The notes under the pieces: generated by a model
What the model was told of the DNA's origin: nothing
Seen by the model: the letters and a program-made list of their open reading frames with translations, nothing else
Database searches by the model: none
Position numbers and translations under genes: made by a program
Shown: positions 13,062 to 19,954 of the stretch, piece by piece
How the letters are laid out: the number at the start of each line of letters is the position of its first letter
Numbering within the stretch: position 1 is the first letter of the stretch
IMG/VR virus record: IMGVR_UViG_3300025910_000021
Location: 1-37,021 of that record
DNA length: 37,021 bases
From: a virus
Reading direction: 5' to 3' (one strand)

Positions 13062-13751
13062 TTGAAAATCGACGTTACGCCGCGCTGGGGACCGCATCGC
13101 CGGCTCATCATCGCACTCGCTGCCCTCGTCTTCCTGGCAGGCGGAGTGGTCCTGCTTCGGGTGGTGCTCGATCGCCTACTTGAGCCGGCCGCGCGAGAGG
13201 CAGCGGTCTACGGGACGATCGTCGGCTACGAAGAGGTGACAACCAATACCCATGTCACCGCTATCGATCTGAACGACGTTCCGGCCGGCGTCTTTCCGGC
13301 ACACCAGGTCGGCGTGGTCTACGAAGACGAGCGCGTCGCGATCCTGGAACAGCGTGCCGATGGTACGGTGCGGCTCCGCAACACCGCCGGCGTCGAAGGG
13401 TGGACACAAAGCGACTCGCTGAAAGACATTTCCGGCATCGCAGTACTCGCGCCAACCGCAGTGGTGGCAAGACAAGCGCGCCATGTGGTCTATCAGGTCG
13501 AGGGAACCGCGAACGTCGCGACTGTGACCTTTACCGGGCCAGGGGATCGGCATGCGGCCGATGTTACGGTCACTATTCCGTGGTCAACGGAATTCGACGC
13601 GCCGCAGAAGCAGTTCCTCTTCATCTCGGCACGCAATCCAGATCGGCCGTCAACCGTGACATGCACTATCCTGGTGGATGGGAAGGTCTGGAAAACGGAC
13701 AAGCACACCGGCAACAATTCGATGGCGGTGTGCGACGGCAGGGAACCGTAG
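13062..13751 (+). CDS. membrane-anchored SH3b / MmpS-like protein, 229 aa
   Basis: TTG start at 13062. One TM helix (about 14-36) leads to an extracytoplasmic part. Residues 80-120 (VGVVYEDERVAILEQRADGT and GVEGWTQ) fit a bacterial SH3 domain; residues 140-226 (VVYQVEGTANVATVTFTG, then VTIPWSTEF and CTILVDGK, Cys201 and Cys224) fit the small MmpS-type beta domain with one disulphide. It lies outside the main operons between int and the switch, so it may be expressed from the prophage and alter the host surface. SH3b fit is good; MmpS-like is moderate. Confidence 0.7.
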   Translation: MKIDVTPRWGPHRRLIIALAALVFLAGGVVLLRVVLDRLLEPAAREAAVYGTIVGYEEVTTNTHVTAIDLNDVPAGVFPAHQVGVVYEDERVAILEQRADGTVRLRNTAGVEGWTQSDSLKDISGIAVLAPTAVVARQARHVVYQVEGTANVATVTFTGPGDRHAADVTVTIPWSTEFDAPQKQFLFISARNPDRPSTVTCTILVDGKVWKTDKHTGNNSMAVCDGREP

Positions 13752-13818
13752 CGCCGGTGATTGCTACGATACGTCGAACGCCTGTGTTTATTACAGGCAT
13801 ACATAGATTACAATGGAG

Positions 13819-14181
13819 TCATTCATCGTCGAATGTGCGATATTTCCAGAACTCGCGATCGACGTTCGCGTGCCATGCCATGTGGGTCATTGCGCGATCG
13901 AGGTGACGGAGCGATGGATGATCGGGGATTATTCGTCGGAGAATCGCGCGAATGGTTTCATATGAACGAAACCATCCAAGAAGCAAAATATGATGATGCG
14001 CGCTGATCTGGTGAACACGACGCACACCCTCATCGAAGTAACCATCGCACAACCAATCGCCATTTCGACCAATCCGTGTGCGATCGAAGCGCATCTCAGG
14101 AAAAACACGGCAAAGCGTTCCCTGAAGACGTTCGATCGCGTCTTCGTCCGCACTTGAGAGGCGGATGTCAACAAAGTCCAT
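13819..14181 (-). CDS. hypothetical protein, 120 aa
   Basis: ATG at 14181 has GGGAG 6 bases upstream. The protein (starting MDFVDIRLSSADEDAIERL) is rich in His, Trp and Arg with no Cys motif or TM segment except HHHILLLGWF. Its AT content is somewhat higher than that of the structural genes, as in other accessory genes here. No family recognised; it could be an accessory lysogeny gene. Confidence 0.65.
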   Translation of the reverse strand: MDFVDIRLSSADEDAIERLQGTLCRVFPEMRFDRTRIGRNGDWLCDGYFDEGVRRVHQISAHHHILLLGWFRSYETIRAILRRIIPDHPSLRHLDRAMTHMAWHANVDREFWKYRTFDDE

Positions 14182-14398
14182 AACTGCTCCCGAATGCCGG
14201 CAAAGACACCCAAGCAGTGCTGATTACTTGGGAAACATGCCGCCGGCGCATTCTTCGCAACAGGGATAGCAGAACGCCTCTCGCAGGCGCGTGGCGGCTA
14301 TTAAGTTGTCAAAGTGCAATCTGAGCTACGATAGCGAGGAGGGCACTGGACATAGCGACTGGTGACACTCTTGGCGGGGTTGCACCAGTGGCAATACA
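14182..14398. other. intergenic region with a possible gene remnant
   Basis: No gene with a start was found. On the minus strand a frame ending at 14224 reads REAFCYPCCEECAGGMFPK before its stop, a Cys-rich tail that looks protein-like but has no start codon after the preceding stop. It may be the relic of a small zinc-binding gene. CCCAAG and CTTGGG (about 14208-14232) can pair. Confidence 0.4.
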
Positions 14399-14459
14399 AT
14401 AGGAATGCTCGGTCTCGTCGTTAGCTTGCAGAGGCGGCGACGGGGCCGAGCATTCCTAT
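14399..14459. repeat. 14-bp perfect inverted repeat at the 3' end of the HTH gene
   Basis: ATAGGAATGCTCGG (14399-14412) and CCGAGCATTCCTAT (14446-14459) flank 33 bases that hold the stop codon of the HTH gene; inner CGTCG/CGACG and outer ATACAAT (14394-14400)/ATTGTAT (14470-14476) extend the symmetry. It may be a minus-strand terminator (followed by TTGTATT), an operator, or a recombination site. Confidence 0.75.
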
Positions 14460-14675
14460 GTTGGTGTCCATTGTATCACCGTCTGCAATCTCCCCAGCAG
14501 CCGTGCTTGCTTTGATGAATTCGTCGATCGCGCTCTGGCGAATCCTCCGAGTCCCCCCGACGTTGATGTACGCCAGCTTGACCCCGCGCACCCCGCGATC
14601 CATGTACTTGTACATGGTCGGTCGGCGCACCTTCAGATAATCCGCTGCTTCCTGCACCGTGTAAAGTGTCTCCAC
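14421..14675 (-). CDS. excisionase/AlpA-type helix-turn-helix protein, 84 aa
   Basis: GTG at 14675 follows GAGGGGG by about 5 bases. Residues 1-52 (LYTVQEAADYLKVRRPTMYK, then GTRRIRQSAIDEFI) are the typical MerR-like HTH of excisionases and AlpA-type regulators ('T..EAA.yL.v...tvY...GTRRi....i..fi'). It is transcribed from a consensus promoter that faces the late promoter. It may control the lysis/lysogeny decision and assist excision; no other repressor with a dimerisation domain is seen near the integrase. Confidence 0.88.
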   Translation of the reverse strand: METLYTVQEAADYLKVRRPTMYKYMDRGVRGVKLAYINVGGTRRIRQSAIDEFIKASTAAGEIADGDTMDTNIGMLGPVAASAS

Positions 14676-14703
14676 TGTGTCCCCCTCGCTAAGTGATGAC
14701 ACT

Positions 14704-14732
14704 AGTATAACGCCGTGCCCAAAAGATGTCAA
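14704..14732 (-). promoter_or_regulatory. consensus promoter of the HTH gene
   Basis: On the minus strand TTGACA (14732-14727), a 17-base spacer and TATACT (14709-14704), 29 bases before the GTG start. A near-perfect sigma-70 promoter. Confidence 0.85.
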
Positions 14733-14739
14733 GTGTATT

Positions 14740-14755
14740 ATCGTCAAACGACGAT
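14740..14755. promoter_or_regulatory. operator-like palindrome between divergent promoters
   Basis: ATCGTC-AAAC-GACGAT, 6-bp arms with a 4-base spacer, lies between the leftward promoter (14704-14732) and the rightward one (14763-14791). TATAACGC is also repeated at 14706 and 14776. It is a likely regulator-binding site. Confidence 0.55.
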
Positions 14756-14762
14756 GTACCGC

Positions 14763-14791
14763 TTGACTACGTGCGTATAACGCTGTATAAT
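14763..14791 (+). promoter_or_regulatory. strong rightward promoter
   Basis: TTGACT (14763-14768), 17 bases, TATAAT (14786-14791), 42 bases before the first gene of the rightward operon. This is one of the best sigma-70 matches in the window. Confidence 0.88.
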
Positions 14792-14833
14792 GGTGTTAGT
14801 TCAGAAGCAGCCCACACCCGACAGGAGCCCGTA

Positions 14834-15472
14834 ATGACCGCCAACCGCACCCGCATCATCGACCAGCTCGCCGCTGACCGCTTCCTCGCCAGCCAGGCCA
14901 GCCGGGAGCAGAGCGAGGCCGCCTACGTGCAGAACGCAATCGACCGGATTGCCGAGCTCGAGCTCGAGGGATATGCTGAGGACGCGAGCCGGATGCGGGC
15001 GCGACTGGAGGCGGAGGGGTTCGAGCTGGGGGCGCTGGTCGAGCAGCTCGCCGAGACCGACCAGACGATCCCGCCGGCCGCCGACATCCTCGCACTCGCG
15101 ACGGAGCGGCGTGAGACGGCAGAAAGGCACGACGATCGGCCGGGCGTTCGGCAGCTCGATCGGCTGCGGATGAGCATCGCCAGCGGCGCGCGGCTGCACT
15201 GGGTGCTGGGTGACCTGATGGTGGGGAGTATCAACAATCCCGGCGCGGTGTACGCGGTAAGTAGAGCGGGCTGCTCGTGTCCGAACGGGCTGGCCGGCAA
15301 GGCGGCTTGTTGGCATTGCGCGCTCTATGACCTGCTGATCGATATGCAGGAAGAGCGGGCAGCGACGGCGGATATGGAGGCGGAGCGGGCGGAGACGGCA
15401 GCGACCGAGCGAGCGACGATGGGCCGGCGATTGTGCGCGGCCCGCAGGCAGTATCAAGAGGTGACGAATTGA
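14834..15472 (+). CDS. SWIM zinc-finger protein, 212 aa
   Basis: ATG 14834 with AGGAG 7 bases upstream. A long helical, coiled-coil N-terminus (1-115) precedes a SWIM-type site: Cys147-x-Cys149, Cys159-x-His161 in AGCSCPNGLAGKAACWHC. SWIM motifs bind DNA or proteins and occur in SWI2/SNF2 ATPases, transposases and recombination factors. The C-terminal 40 residues are Glu/Arg/Ala-rich helix. First gene under the strong rightward promoter; expressed on induction or constitutively. Zinc-site assignment is good, role unknown. Confidence 0.75.
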   Translation: MTANRTRIIDQLAADRFLASQASREQSEAAYVQNAIDRIAELELEGYAEDASRMRARLEAEGFELGALVEQLAETDQTIPPAADILALATERRETAERHDDRPGVRQLDRLRMSIASGARLHWVLGDLMVGSINNPGAVYAVSRAGCSCPNGLAGKAACWHCALYDLLIDMQEERAATADMEAERAETAATERATMGRRLCAARRQYQEVTN

Positions 15473-15645
15473 CCGATGACCAGGTGCGGACGGCGATCGC
15501 GGTGCTGAACGCCTACGCGCGCGGCGAACTGCTGCTCGACAATGACATCCTTGACGAGCTGGAGACGGCGATCGAGACCGCTTTCAACAGCAGCCTGCCG
15601 GACGAACAGGACGACTACGACGCGCCCGGCGAGGCCGGCTACTAG
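15469..15645 (+). CDS. small acidic protein, TTG start, 58 aa
   Basis: TTG at 15469 overlaps the preceding TGA (TTGA) and has AGAGGTG 7 bases upstream. The product is strongly acidic with an Asp/Glu tail (LPDEQDDYDAPGEAG). Could be a DNA mimic or an inhibitor, but only the charge supports that. Confidence 0.65.
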   Translation: MTDDQVRTAIAVLNAYARGELLLDNDILDELETAIETAFNSSLPDEQDDYDAPGEAGY

Positions 15646-15715
15646 AACAACCTTCGGGCCACGCCGGCGCGCTTCACACTTCGACGTGGCCCCTACACCC
15701 CATGGGAGGATGCAC

Positions 15716-16252
15716 TTGCTAGTATATCACGACGATCGGGACCAGCGCATCGCGGTCCTTGAAGCGGAGAATGCCAGGTTGCGCCACAACAGCTACTTGA
15801 AGATGCTGAATAGCGCCGGCCTGCTGCATGCGATCGACCACCTGCCCGTCGCCCGCTACGTGCTGGTCCTCTGCGACGTGGACCAGATGAAGCAGGTCAA
15901 CAGCGCGACGGGCAGCCACGATCAGACCGATCGGCACCTCGCACGCGGCCTGAAGGTGCGTGACAACGAGCTCGCCGGCCAATTGCGCGGCGATGAGATC
16001 GTGTTCATTCTGGAGGAAGCCACGAACGCGCCGGCCTTCATCGCCCGCATCGGGGCGCAGCTCAGGAGGCAGCGACTTGACCCTGCGGCCCGGCGGGCGC
16101 TGCTGCTCGCGACCGGCCGGGCGCACATCACCGTCACGGCGGCCTGGCGGGCGGGGGTGCTGCCCTGCGAGATGCGCGCGGTGCTCGACGAACTGTCGGT
16201 TGAGGTGCTCGCGCTGAAAGCGGCCAGGGACGCGGTGGGGCCGCGCTGTTGA
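15716..16252 (+). CDS. GGDEF-type (diguanylate-cyclase-like) protein, 178 aa
   Basis: After a short coiled coil (RIAVLEAENARLRHN) comes a GGDEF-like fold: VLVLCDVDQMKQVN (the 'DxDxFKxvN' metal site), a helix region, LRGDEIVFIL (variant of GGDE[FL]) and a late strand AHITVTAAW, ending with LDELSVEVLALKAARD. Active cyclases normally have G/S/A-G-D-E at this place; here the first residue is Arg. It may make cyclic dinucleotides, bind GTP, or be an inactive decoy. The TTG at 15716 is preferred because GGGAGG lies 6 bases upstream; ATG 15710 abuts the site. Confidence 0.78.
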   Translation: MLVYHDDRDQRIAVLEAENARLRHNSYLKMLNSAGLLHAIDHLPVARYVLVLCDVDQMKQVNSATGSHDQTDRHLARGLKVRDNELAGQLRGDEIVFILEEATNAPAFIARIGAQLRRQRLDPAARRALLLATGRAHITVTAAWRAGVLPCEMRAVLDELSVEVLALKAARDAVGPRC

Positions 16253-16272
16253 TGATGAGAAGGAGCAACACC

Positions 16273-16536
16273 GTGATACTGATAACCCGCACCTCCAGCG
16301 GCCTGCTCGTGCAAAAAGACGCGCTGGACATCGCAATCGACGCCGGCGCTGTGCCCCTCGCGCTTCCTTCGCTCATCCACGAGTTGACCGATAGCGGCCG
16401 GGCGACAATAGCGGCCTATGCGCGCGGTCACGCCGACGGGCTGCTTGACGGGCGGATGCAAGCCGAGCGCGAGCGGATGGTCAGGGAAGCGAAGATGGAC
16501 GACATCTGGGGGCTGGCCACGGTAACGGCGGCCTAG
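16273..16536 (+). CDS. hypothetical protein, 87 aa
   Basis: GTG 16273 follows AAGGAG by 7 bases, 20 bases after the GGDEF gene. The first part has strands (VILITRTSSGLLVQKDALDI), then helix (SGRATIAAYARGHADGLLDG and QAERERMVREAKM). No domain recognised. Confidence 0.65.
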   Translation: MILITRTSSGLLVQKDALDIAIDAGAVPLALPSLIHELTDSGRATIAAYARGHADGLLDGRMQAERERMVREAKMDDIWGLATVTAA

Positions 16537-16544
16537 CGACAATA

Positions 16545-16572
16545 GCGACAGAAGCCTGTCGCGATCTATAAT
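16545..16572 (+). promoter_or_regulatory. palindrome joined to a TATAAT box
   Basis: GCGACAG-AAGC-CTGTCGC (16545-16562) has perfect 7-bp arms and lies 4 bases before TATAAT (16567-16572). No good -35 box is present, so an activator site or a repressor operator at an internal promoter is possible; the palindrome could also be a weak terminator of the preceding genes. Confidence 0.5.
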
Positions 16573-16596
16573 ACGAATGAACGAAGGAGCTACCGT

Positions 16597-16962
16597 ATGC
16601 CAGTCGTCGAAGCGAAAGAGTCCACCCAGGTCGCGCACGCCGCGATCGAGGCCCGCCGCGCCGCTGCTGCTCGGCAAGCTCGCGAGGCCGCCAGAAACGA
16701 GCTGACCGCGCGCAACGCCGACACCACGACGCCGCTGCGCGGCATGCCCGAGGCGACGTTGCCCGATCCGCCGGCGCGCGAGGAAGTCGCGCCAGCTGCT
16801 GAGGTCAAGGCCCGGCCGCAGGCGACCTTTACGATCCACGCCAGTATGGACGGCTTCCCATTCGAGGTGCAGTTCAGCGGCTCCGCCGATAACCTTCAGG
16901 CGACGATTAAGCGGCTGCGCGACCTGGGCGCGACCCCGCCGGACGAATGGGTGCAATCATGA
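16597..16962 (+). CDS. hypothetical protein, 121 aa
   Basis: ATG 16597 with AAGGAG upstream. N-terminal Ala/Arg-rich helix (AAIEARRAAAARQAREAA), Pro-rich linker, and a small C-terminal domain (TFTIHASMDGFPFEVQFSG, then IKRLRDLGATPPDEW) with strands followed by a helix. That C-terminal pattern recurs in phage and plasmid proteins as far as I recall, but I cannot name it. Coupled by ATGA to the XRE gene. Confidence 0.68.
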   Translation: MPVVEAKESTQVAHAAIEARRAAAARQAREAARNELTARNADTTTPLRGMPEATLPDPPAREEVAPAAEVKARPQATFTIHASMDGFPFEVQFSGSADNLQATIKRLRDLGATPPDEWVQS

Positions 16963-17255
16963 GCGGCAAGAAGGGCGCGAACATCCGGCCGCCAAGCAGG
17001 CTCCTCGAGCGTGACCCGGCGGTCGTGTATCAGGACATTAACGAGACATGGGTGACGCTGGAGGAGCTCTATCAGGAGCTAGGGCGGGCGATGAGCGAGG
17101 CGCGGCGCAGTCAAGGGCTATCGCAGTCGGACGCAGGGAAGCGGCTTGGCATCTCGCGTGATATGGTCTGTTTGTACGAGCTGGGCCGGCGCTGGAAGCA
17201 CGATGGGCCGGGCATCGAACGGCTGGCGCTGTCGCTGAGTCAGGAGCGCGGATAG
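16959..17255 (+). CDS. XRE-family HTH regulator, 98 aa
   Basis: ATG 16959 overlaps the previous TGA. Residues 42-95 (AMSEARRSQGLSQSDAGKRL, GISRDMVCLYELGRR) form the Cro/CI-type HTH. The preceding 40 residues are an N-terminal extension. Last gene of the first rightward block, followed by a strong hairpin. It might be the lysogeny repressor or a late-gene regulator; position after a partner gene also recalls antitoxins, but no toxin fold is seen next to it. Confidence 0.85.
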   Translation: MSGKKGANIRPPSRLLERDPAVVYQDINETWVTLEELYQELGRAMSEARRSQGLSQSDAGKRLGISRDMVCLYELGRRWKHDGPGIERLALSLSQERG

Positions 17256-17297
17256 ACCATTCGTGCTATACTTCCCGCATGCTCTTTCTCCTTGCAA

Positions 17298-17328
17298 CAG
17301 CGCCGATCGCACACTCCGATCGGCGCTG
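17298..17328. terminator. bidirectional hairpin terminator
   Basis: CAGCGCCGATCG (17298-17309) and CGATCGGCGCTG (17317-17328) make a perfect 12-bp stem with a 7-base loop. It is followed by CTGTTTGCT on the plus strand and lies exactly between convergent genes (stops at 17255 and 17336), so it probably ends both transcripts. The U-run is poor. Confidence 0.7.
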
Positions 17329-17335
17329 CTGTTTG

Positions 17336-17749
17336 CTACTCCCCGCTTCTTCGCTCATCGGCCAGCATCTGCCCTTCGACGGCGCGCTCCAGATCGGTGA
17401 ACCCCGCGACCTGCTTGCGCGCCAATTCCCGCAGCTGCACCATCAGCGCCAAAATAGTCTCGTCTTGCACGCGCCCCTCACTCAGCAGCGTATCGACCAG
17501 CGTGACAAGGCTGGCCAGCTCATGATGCGTCTCGCGCATTTCGTCCCGCTGCGTGCCGTAGACCTCGCGCAGTTGCGTTATTTGACCGTAGGTCTCGAAC
17601 ACATCCTCGATCGCCCGCCGGATCTCCGTGGTGCTCACGTTTTTCGCCAGCATGACCTCGAACCGGTTCAACCGCCCCTCGATCGCAGTCAGACGCGCCG
17701 TGATGGCCTTCAGCTCGCGGTGGGTGGCGGTGGTGATGGTGCGCGGCAC
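17336..17749 (-). CDS. coiled-coil protein on the opposite strand, 137 aa
   Basis: GTG 17749 follows AGGAG by 7 bases. Nearly the whole protein is predicted coiled coil (HRELKAITARLTAIEGRLN, then LREVYGTQRDEMRETHHEL and LVTLVDTLLSEG). It is the only leftward gene in the right arm, closed by the bidirectional terminator, so it is an independent unit, possibly active in the lysogen. No function assigned. Confidence 0.68.
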   Translation of the reverse strand: MPRTITTATHRELKAITARLTAIEGRLNRFEVMLAKNVSTTEIRRAIEDVFETYGQITQLREVYGTQRDEMRETHHELASLVTLVDTLLSEGRVQDETILALMVQLRELARKQVAGFTDLERAVEGQMLADERRSGE

Positions 17750-17839
17750 TCTAGGGCTCCTGTCGCGATCGGCCTATCGCGCGTCGGTGCATGTAGCCAA
17801 GCGTGACATGGCCGATCGCGCGGGCATTGTACCATCCCC

Positions 17840-17868
17840 TATACAGGCGCGCTCAACTGTGCTATAGT
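17840..17868 (+). promoter_or_regulatory. candidate promoter of the lysis/structural operon
   Basis: TATACA (17840-17845), 17 bases, TATAGT (17863-17868), 60 bases before the gene at 17929. The -35 match is 4 of 6. It restarts rightward transcription after the terminator at 17298-17328 and the leftward gene. Confidence 0.5.
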
Positions 17869-17928
17869 TTTGGCGGTGCATGTACCGCGCGGGCGGACTT
17901 GCGCTTTTTTCGTGCTGAGAGAACGACC

Positions 17929-18135
17929 ATGACCGCCGAAGTCGTCTTGCACCTCGGGCGCTTTCATCTGGTCGTGCGCGGCGTCTATCTTGCCATGGAG
18001 ACCGACCTGTGCCGTGACCCGGCCTTCGCGTCGCTGTACTGGACCAAGACCATGCTCGATCAAGCGGCACAGCTCATCAACGACCAGCACTGGGCATCGG
18101 CTGCCGATCGGATGAAGCGCGGGGATGCGCCGTGA
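17929..18135 (+). CDS. hypothetical protein, 68 aa
   Basis: ATG 17929 (MTAEVVLHLGRFHLVVRG) with GAGAG upstream. Small, mixed strand/helix, no TM segment. First gene after the restart promoter; coupled to the next gene (GTGA). Confidence 0.6.
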   Translation: MTAEVVLHLGRFHLVVRGVYLAMETDLCRDPAFASLYWTKTMLDQAAQLINDQHWASAADRMKRGDAP

Positions 18136-18635
18136 CAGAAGAGGTCGGCGGTGTCGCGTGGGAGCAGGGCCGCGCGGTGTCACGCATGGTGGCGGCGATG
18201 CGCGCGGGCGATTACGCGGCCATGGCCTTAGCGATGGGGGACTACGCGAGCGCACTCGGCACGCGCGTCACGAGCAACCTTGCGAAGATCGCCGCGCCGG
18301 TCTTGGAAGCCCAGAGCCAGGCCATTGCCGATCGGGAGCACGACGCGCGCACCATGGAACAGCGGCTCCTCCTCCTGATCACCATGGCAGAGGACGAGCA
18401 GGGCAAGCAGGGCGAGCAGGACACGCGGCTGAGCCTGATCGAGGTCGCCGCGGCGACGGCGCTCGCCGCAGCGGCAGATGCGATGGCGGAGAACCTGATC
18501 CAGACCGCGCGGATTGACGCGATCGAACGGGCGCGCGATGCCGAGCTGGGGAGTAGGATCGCCGCAGCACAGACCGCGCGCGACACCGAAGCGGAGGACC
18601 AGGCGAAAGCAGCGAAGGATGCGGCAAGCGAGTAA
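18132..18635 (+). CDS. alanine-rich helical protein, 167 aa
   Basis: GTG 18132 overlaps the previous stop as GTGA. Long helical protein with heptad-like Ala/Glu/Arg runs (from about residue 60 to the end), probably a coiled-coil rod. No catalytic motif. It precedes the TM-anchored protein and amidase, so it may be part of a lysis or virion-associated module. Confidence 0.65.
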   Translation: MTEEVGGVAWEQGRAVSRMVAAMRAGDYAAMALAMGDYASALGTRVTSNLAKIAAPVLEAQSQAIADREHDARTMEQRLLLLITMAEDEQGKQGEQDTRLSLIEVAAATALAAAADAMAENLIQTARIDAIERARDAELGSRIAAAQTARDTEAEDQAKAAKDAASE

Positions 18636-18639
18636 CGGC

Positions 18640-19062
18640 GTGGACGAAGAGACTCAGCGCTACGCTGCTGTGCTGAAGATCAAGCAGGCCCGGCTGCACG
18701 AGCTGGACAAGCAGGCCGCCGCGTTTGGCGCGATCTACACCCCGCCACACATCGAAATGGAGCGGGTCAGCTTACGCGAAGAGCTGGGCATGGTCGAAAC
18801 GGCGATTCAGTCGCCCGCGCGCGCCGAAGTCACCGAGGAGCTCGGCCCAGCTGGGCGCTTCCTGGTCAACTACGAGCAGGGACGCGAGATCAAGCAGAGC
18901 ATCGCGGCGGTCCTGGTCAAACTGGAAACCTTTGTGCAATCGAGTGAGGGATGGCGCGCGCTGCACCGATCCTTCATCATCATCATCGGCATCGCGGTCA
19001 TCGTGGTCGCGCTGAGTGTCGTCGTGATGGCGACCTACCTGATCACCCGAGGCGGACAATGA
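18640..19062 (+). CDS. helical protein with C-terminal TM anchor, 140 aa
   Basis: GTG 18640 is used; ATG 18619 inside the previous gene is an alternative. The first half contains ARLHELDKQAAAFG and TPPHIEMERVSLREELG, a short helical hairpin which I recall in Chloroflexota and cyanobacterial signalling proteins next to NACHT, CHAT or TIR domains (effector-associated-type regions). The C-terminus is one TM helix (SFIIIIGIAVIVVALSVVV) with a short outside tail. It is coupled (ATGA) to the amidase gene, so a holin or spanin-like job is an alternative. Family assignment is from memory and weak. Confidence 0.6.
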   Translation: MDEETQRYAAVLKIKQARLHELDKQAAAFGAIYTPPHIEMERVSLREELGMVETAIQSPARAEVTEELGPAGRFLVNYEQGREIKQSIAAVLVKLETFVQSSEGWRALHRSFIIIIGIAVIVVALSVVVMATYLITRGGQ

Positions 19063-19796
19063 CCGACTTCTCAAAAGATCTCACCGTCGGCCCGATGCCC
19101 TTCGACCGCGACGCCGCGGCCGACACGCCGCAAAAGCCCGGCGAAGCCACGCTGGGCGAGCCGACCTTCAAGTACATCGGCCTGGGCCTGACCGTCGACC
19201 AGTTCGCGGCCTATGTCCAGGGCTACGACTTCGGCAGCGTGCCGCCCGATTACGTGGTGCTGCACCATACGGCCATTCCTTCGACGATCGCCGCGCACTA
19301 CCCCAGCGGCGCGGTGTGGGACGCGAACGAAGCGGGCATGAGCGCGGTGATGATTGCGAGCAAGCGCGGGCACCAGCTGGGCCAACTGCGCGACTACTAT
19401 CAATCGCTCGGCTGGAATGCCGGCCCGCACCTCTTCATCGACGACACGTACATCTGGCTCTTCACGCCGATGTACGACGTGGGCATTCACGCGGCACAGG
19501 GCAACAGCTACCACGACTCGGGCGGGAAGCTCCACTACTCCATTGGTATCGAGGTCATCGGCTATTTCGAGAAGGTGGGCTGGCCGGCTTCTGTCGCGCG
19601 CAATGTCAGTATGGCGATCGCGCTGATCAAGCGGCGGATCGGGACGTTCGATTACGTGGATAAGCCGTGGGCTGGCGGGATCGGGGCGCACCGGATGTAC
19701 AATAAGCCGGCCTGCCCTGGCGCGGCGATTGTGCCAGCGTATTACATGCCCATCCTGAAACGGGCGTGGGTCGAATTGCAGGCGACCCACGCATAG
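19059..19796 (+). CDS. N-acetylmuramoyl-L-alanine amidase (PGRP/Amidase_2), endolysin
   Basis: 245 residues. The zinc-amidase core is visible: VVLHHTAIP (His69/70), GPHLFID, GIHAAQGNSYH, SIGIEVIGYF, and GAHRMYNKPACPG (His211, Cys219). The N-terminal 55 residues are a separate lead. The family cuts the bond between MurNAc and the peptide. No signal peptide, so it needs a holin; a small membrane protein follows at once. The ATG at 19059 overlaps the upstream TGA. Confidence 0.9.
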   Translation: MTDFSKDLTVGPMPFDRDAAADTPQKPGEATLGEPTFKYIGLGLTVDQFAAYVQGYDFGSVPPDYVVLHHTAIPSTIAAHYPSGAVWDANEAGMSAVMIASKRGHQLGQLRDYYQSLGWNAGPHLFIDDTYIWLFTPMYDVGIHAAQGNSYHDSGGKLHYSIGIEVIGYFEKVGWPASVARNVSMAIALIKRRIGTFDYVDKPWAGGIGAHRMYNKPACPGAAIVPAYYMPILKRAWVELQATHA

Positions 19797-19807
19797 GGAG
19801 GTGACCG

Positions 19808-19936
19808 ATGCCTGAACTGACATGGGCGGTCGTACTGGCCGTGCTGGTCATCGCGCTCTGCGCTGGCTTCGCGTGGACGGTAGGGAGCTGGATTGCGTCG
19901 CGGATCCTGACGGCGCTGTTCGTGCGGGGCGCCTAG
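19808..19936 (+). CDS. 42-aa single-TM protein, holin candidate
   Basis: ATG 19808 has GGGAGGTGACC just upstream. One hydrophobic helix (AVVLAVLVIALCAGFAW) with a short N-terminus and a basic end. Small one-TM proteins directly after an amidase gene often act as holins or pinholins; this is inference from size and position. Confidence 0.7.
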   Translation: MPELTWAVVLAVLVIALCAGFAWTVGSWIASRILTALFVRGA

Positions 19937-19954
19937 GAACAGGGGTTAGCTGAG

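Noticed and set aside
12773-13183. Long plus-strand open frame upstream of the membrane SH3b gene
   Set aside because: Composition is Arg/Ala/Cys-rich noise, no ribosome site, and it overlaps the better-supported gene at 13062.
14224-14312. Minus-strand Cys-rich tail REAFCYPCCEECAGGMFPK as a gene
   Set aside because: No start codon exists after the preceding in-frame stop; recorded only as a possible relic.
15716-16252. GGDEF protein as a minimal CRISPR-type polymerase (mCpol/Cas10-like)
   Set aside because: The signature is GDEI rather than GDD and no CRISPR or immune effector is beside it; a diguanylate-cyclase-type domain fits better.
16597-17255. The 16597/16959 pair as a toxin-antitoxin module
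   Set aside because: The second gene is an XRE regulator, but the first has no toxin fold and contains a disordered Pro-rich linker.
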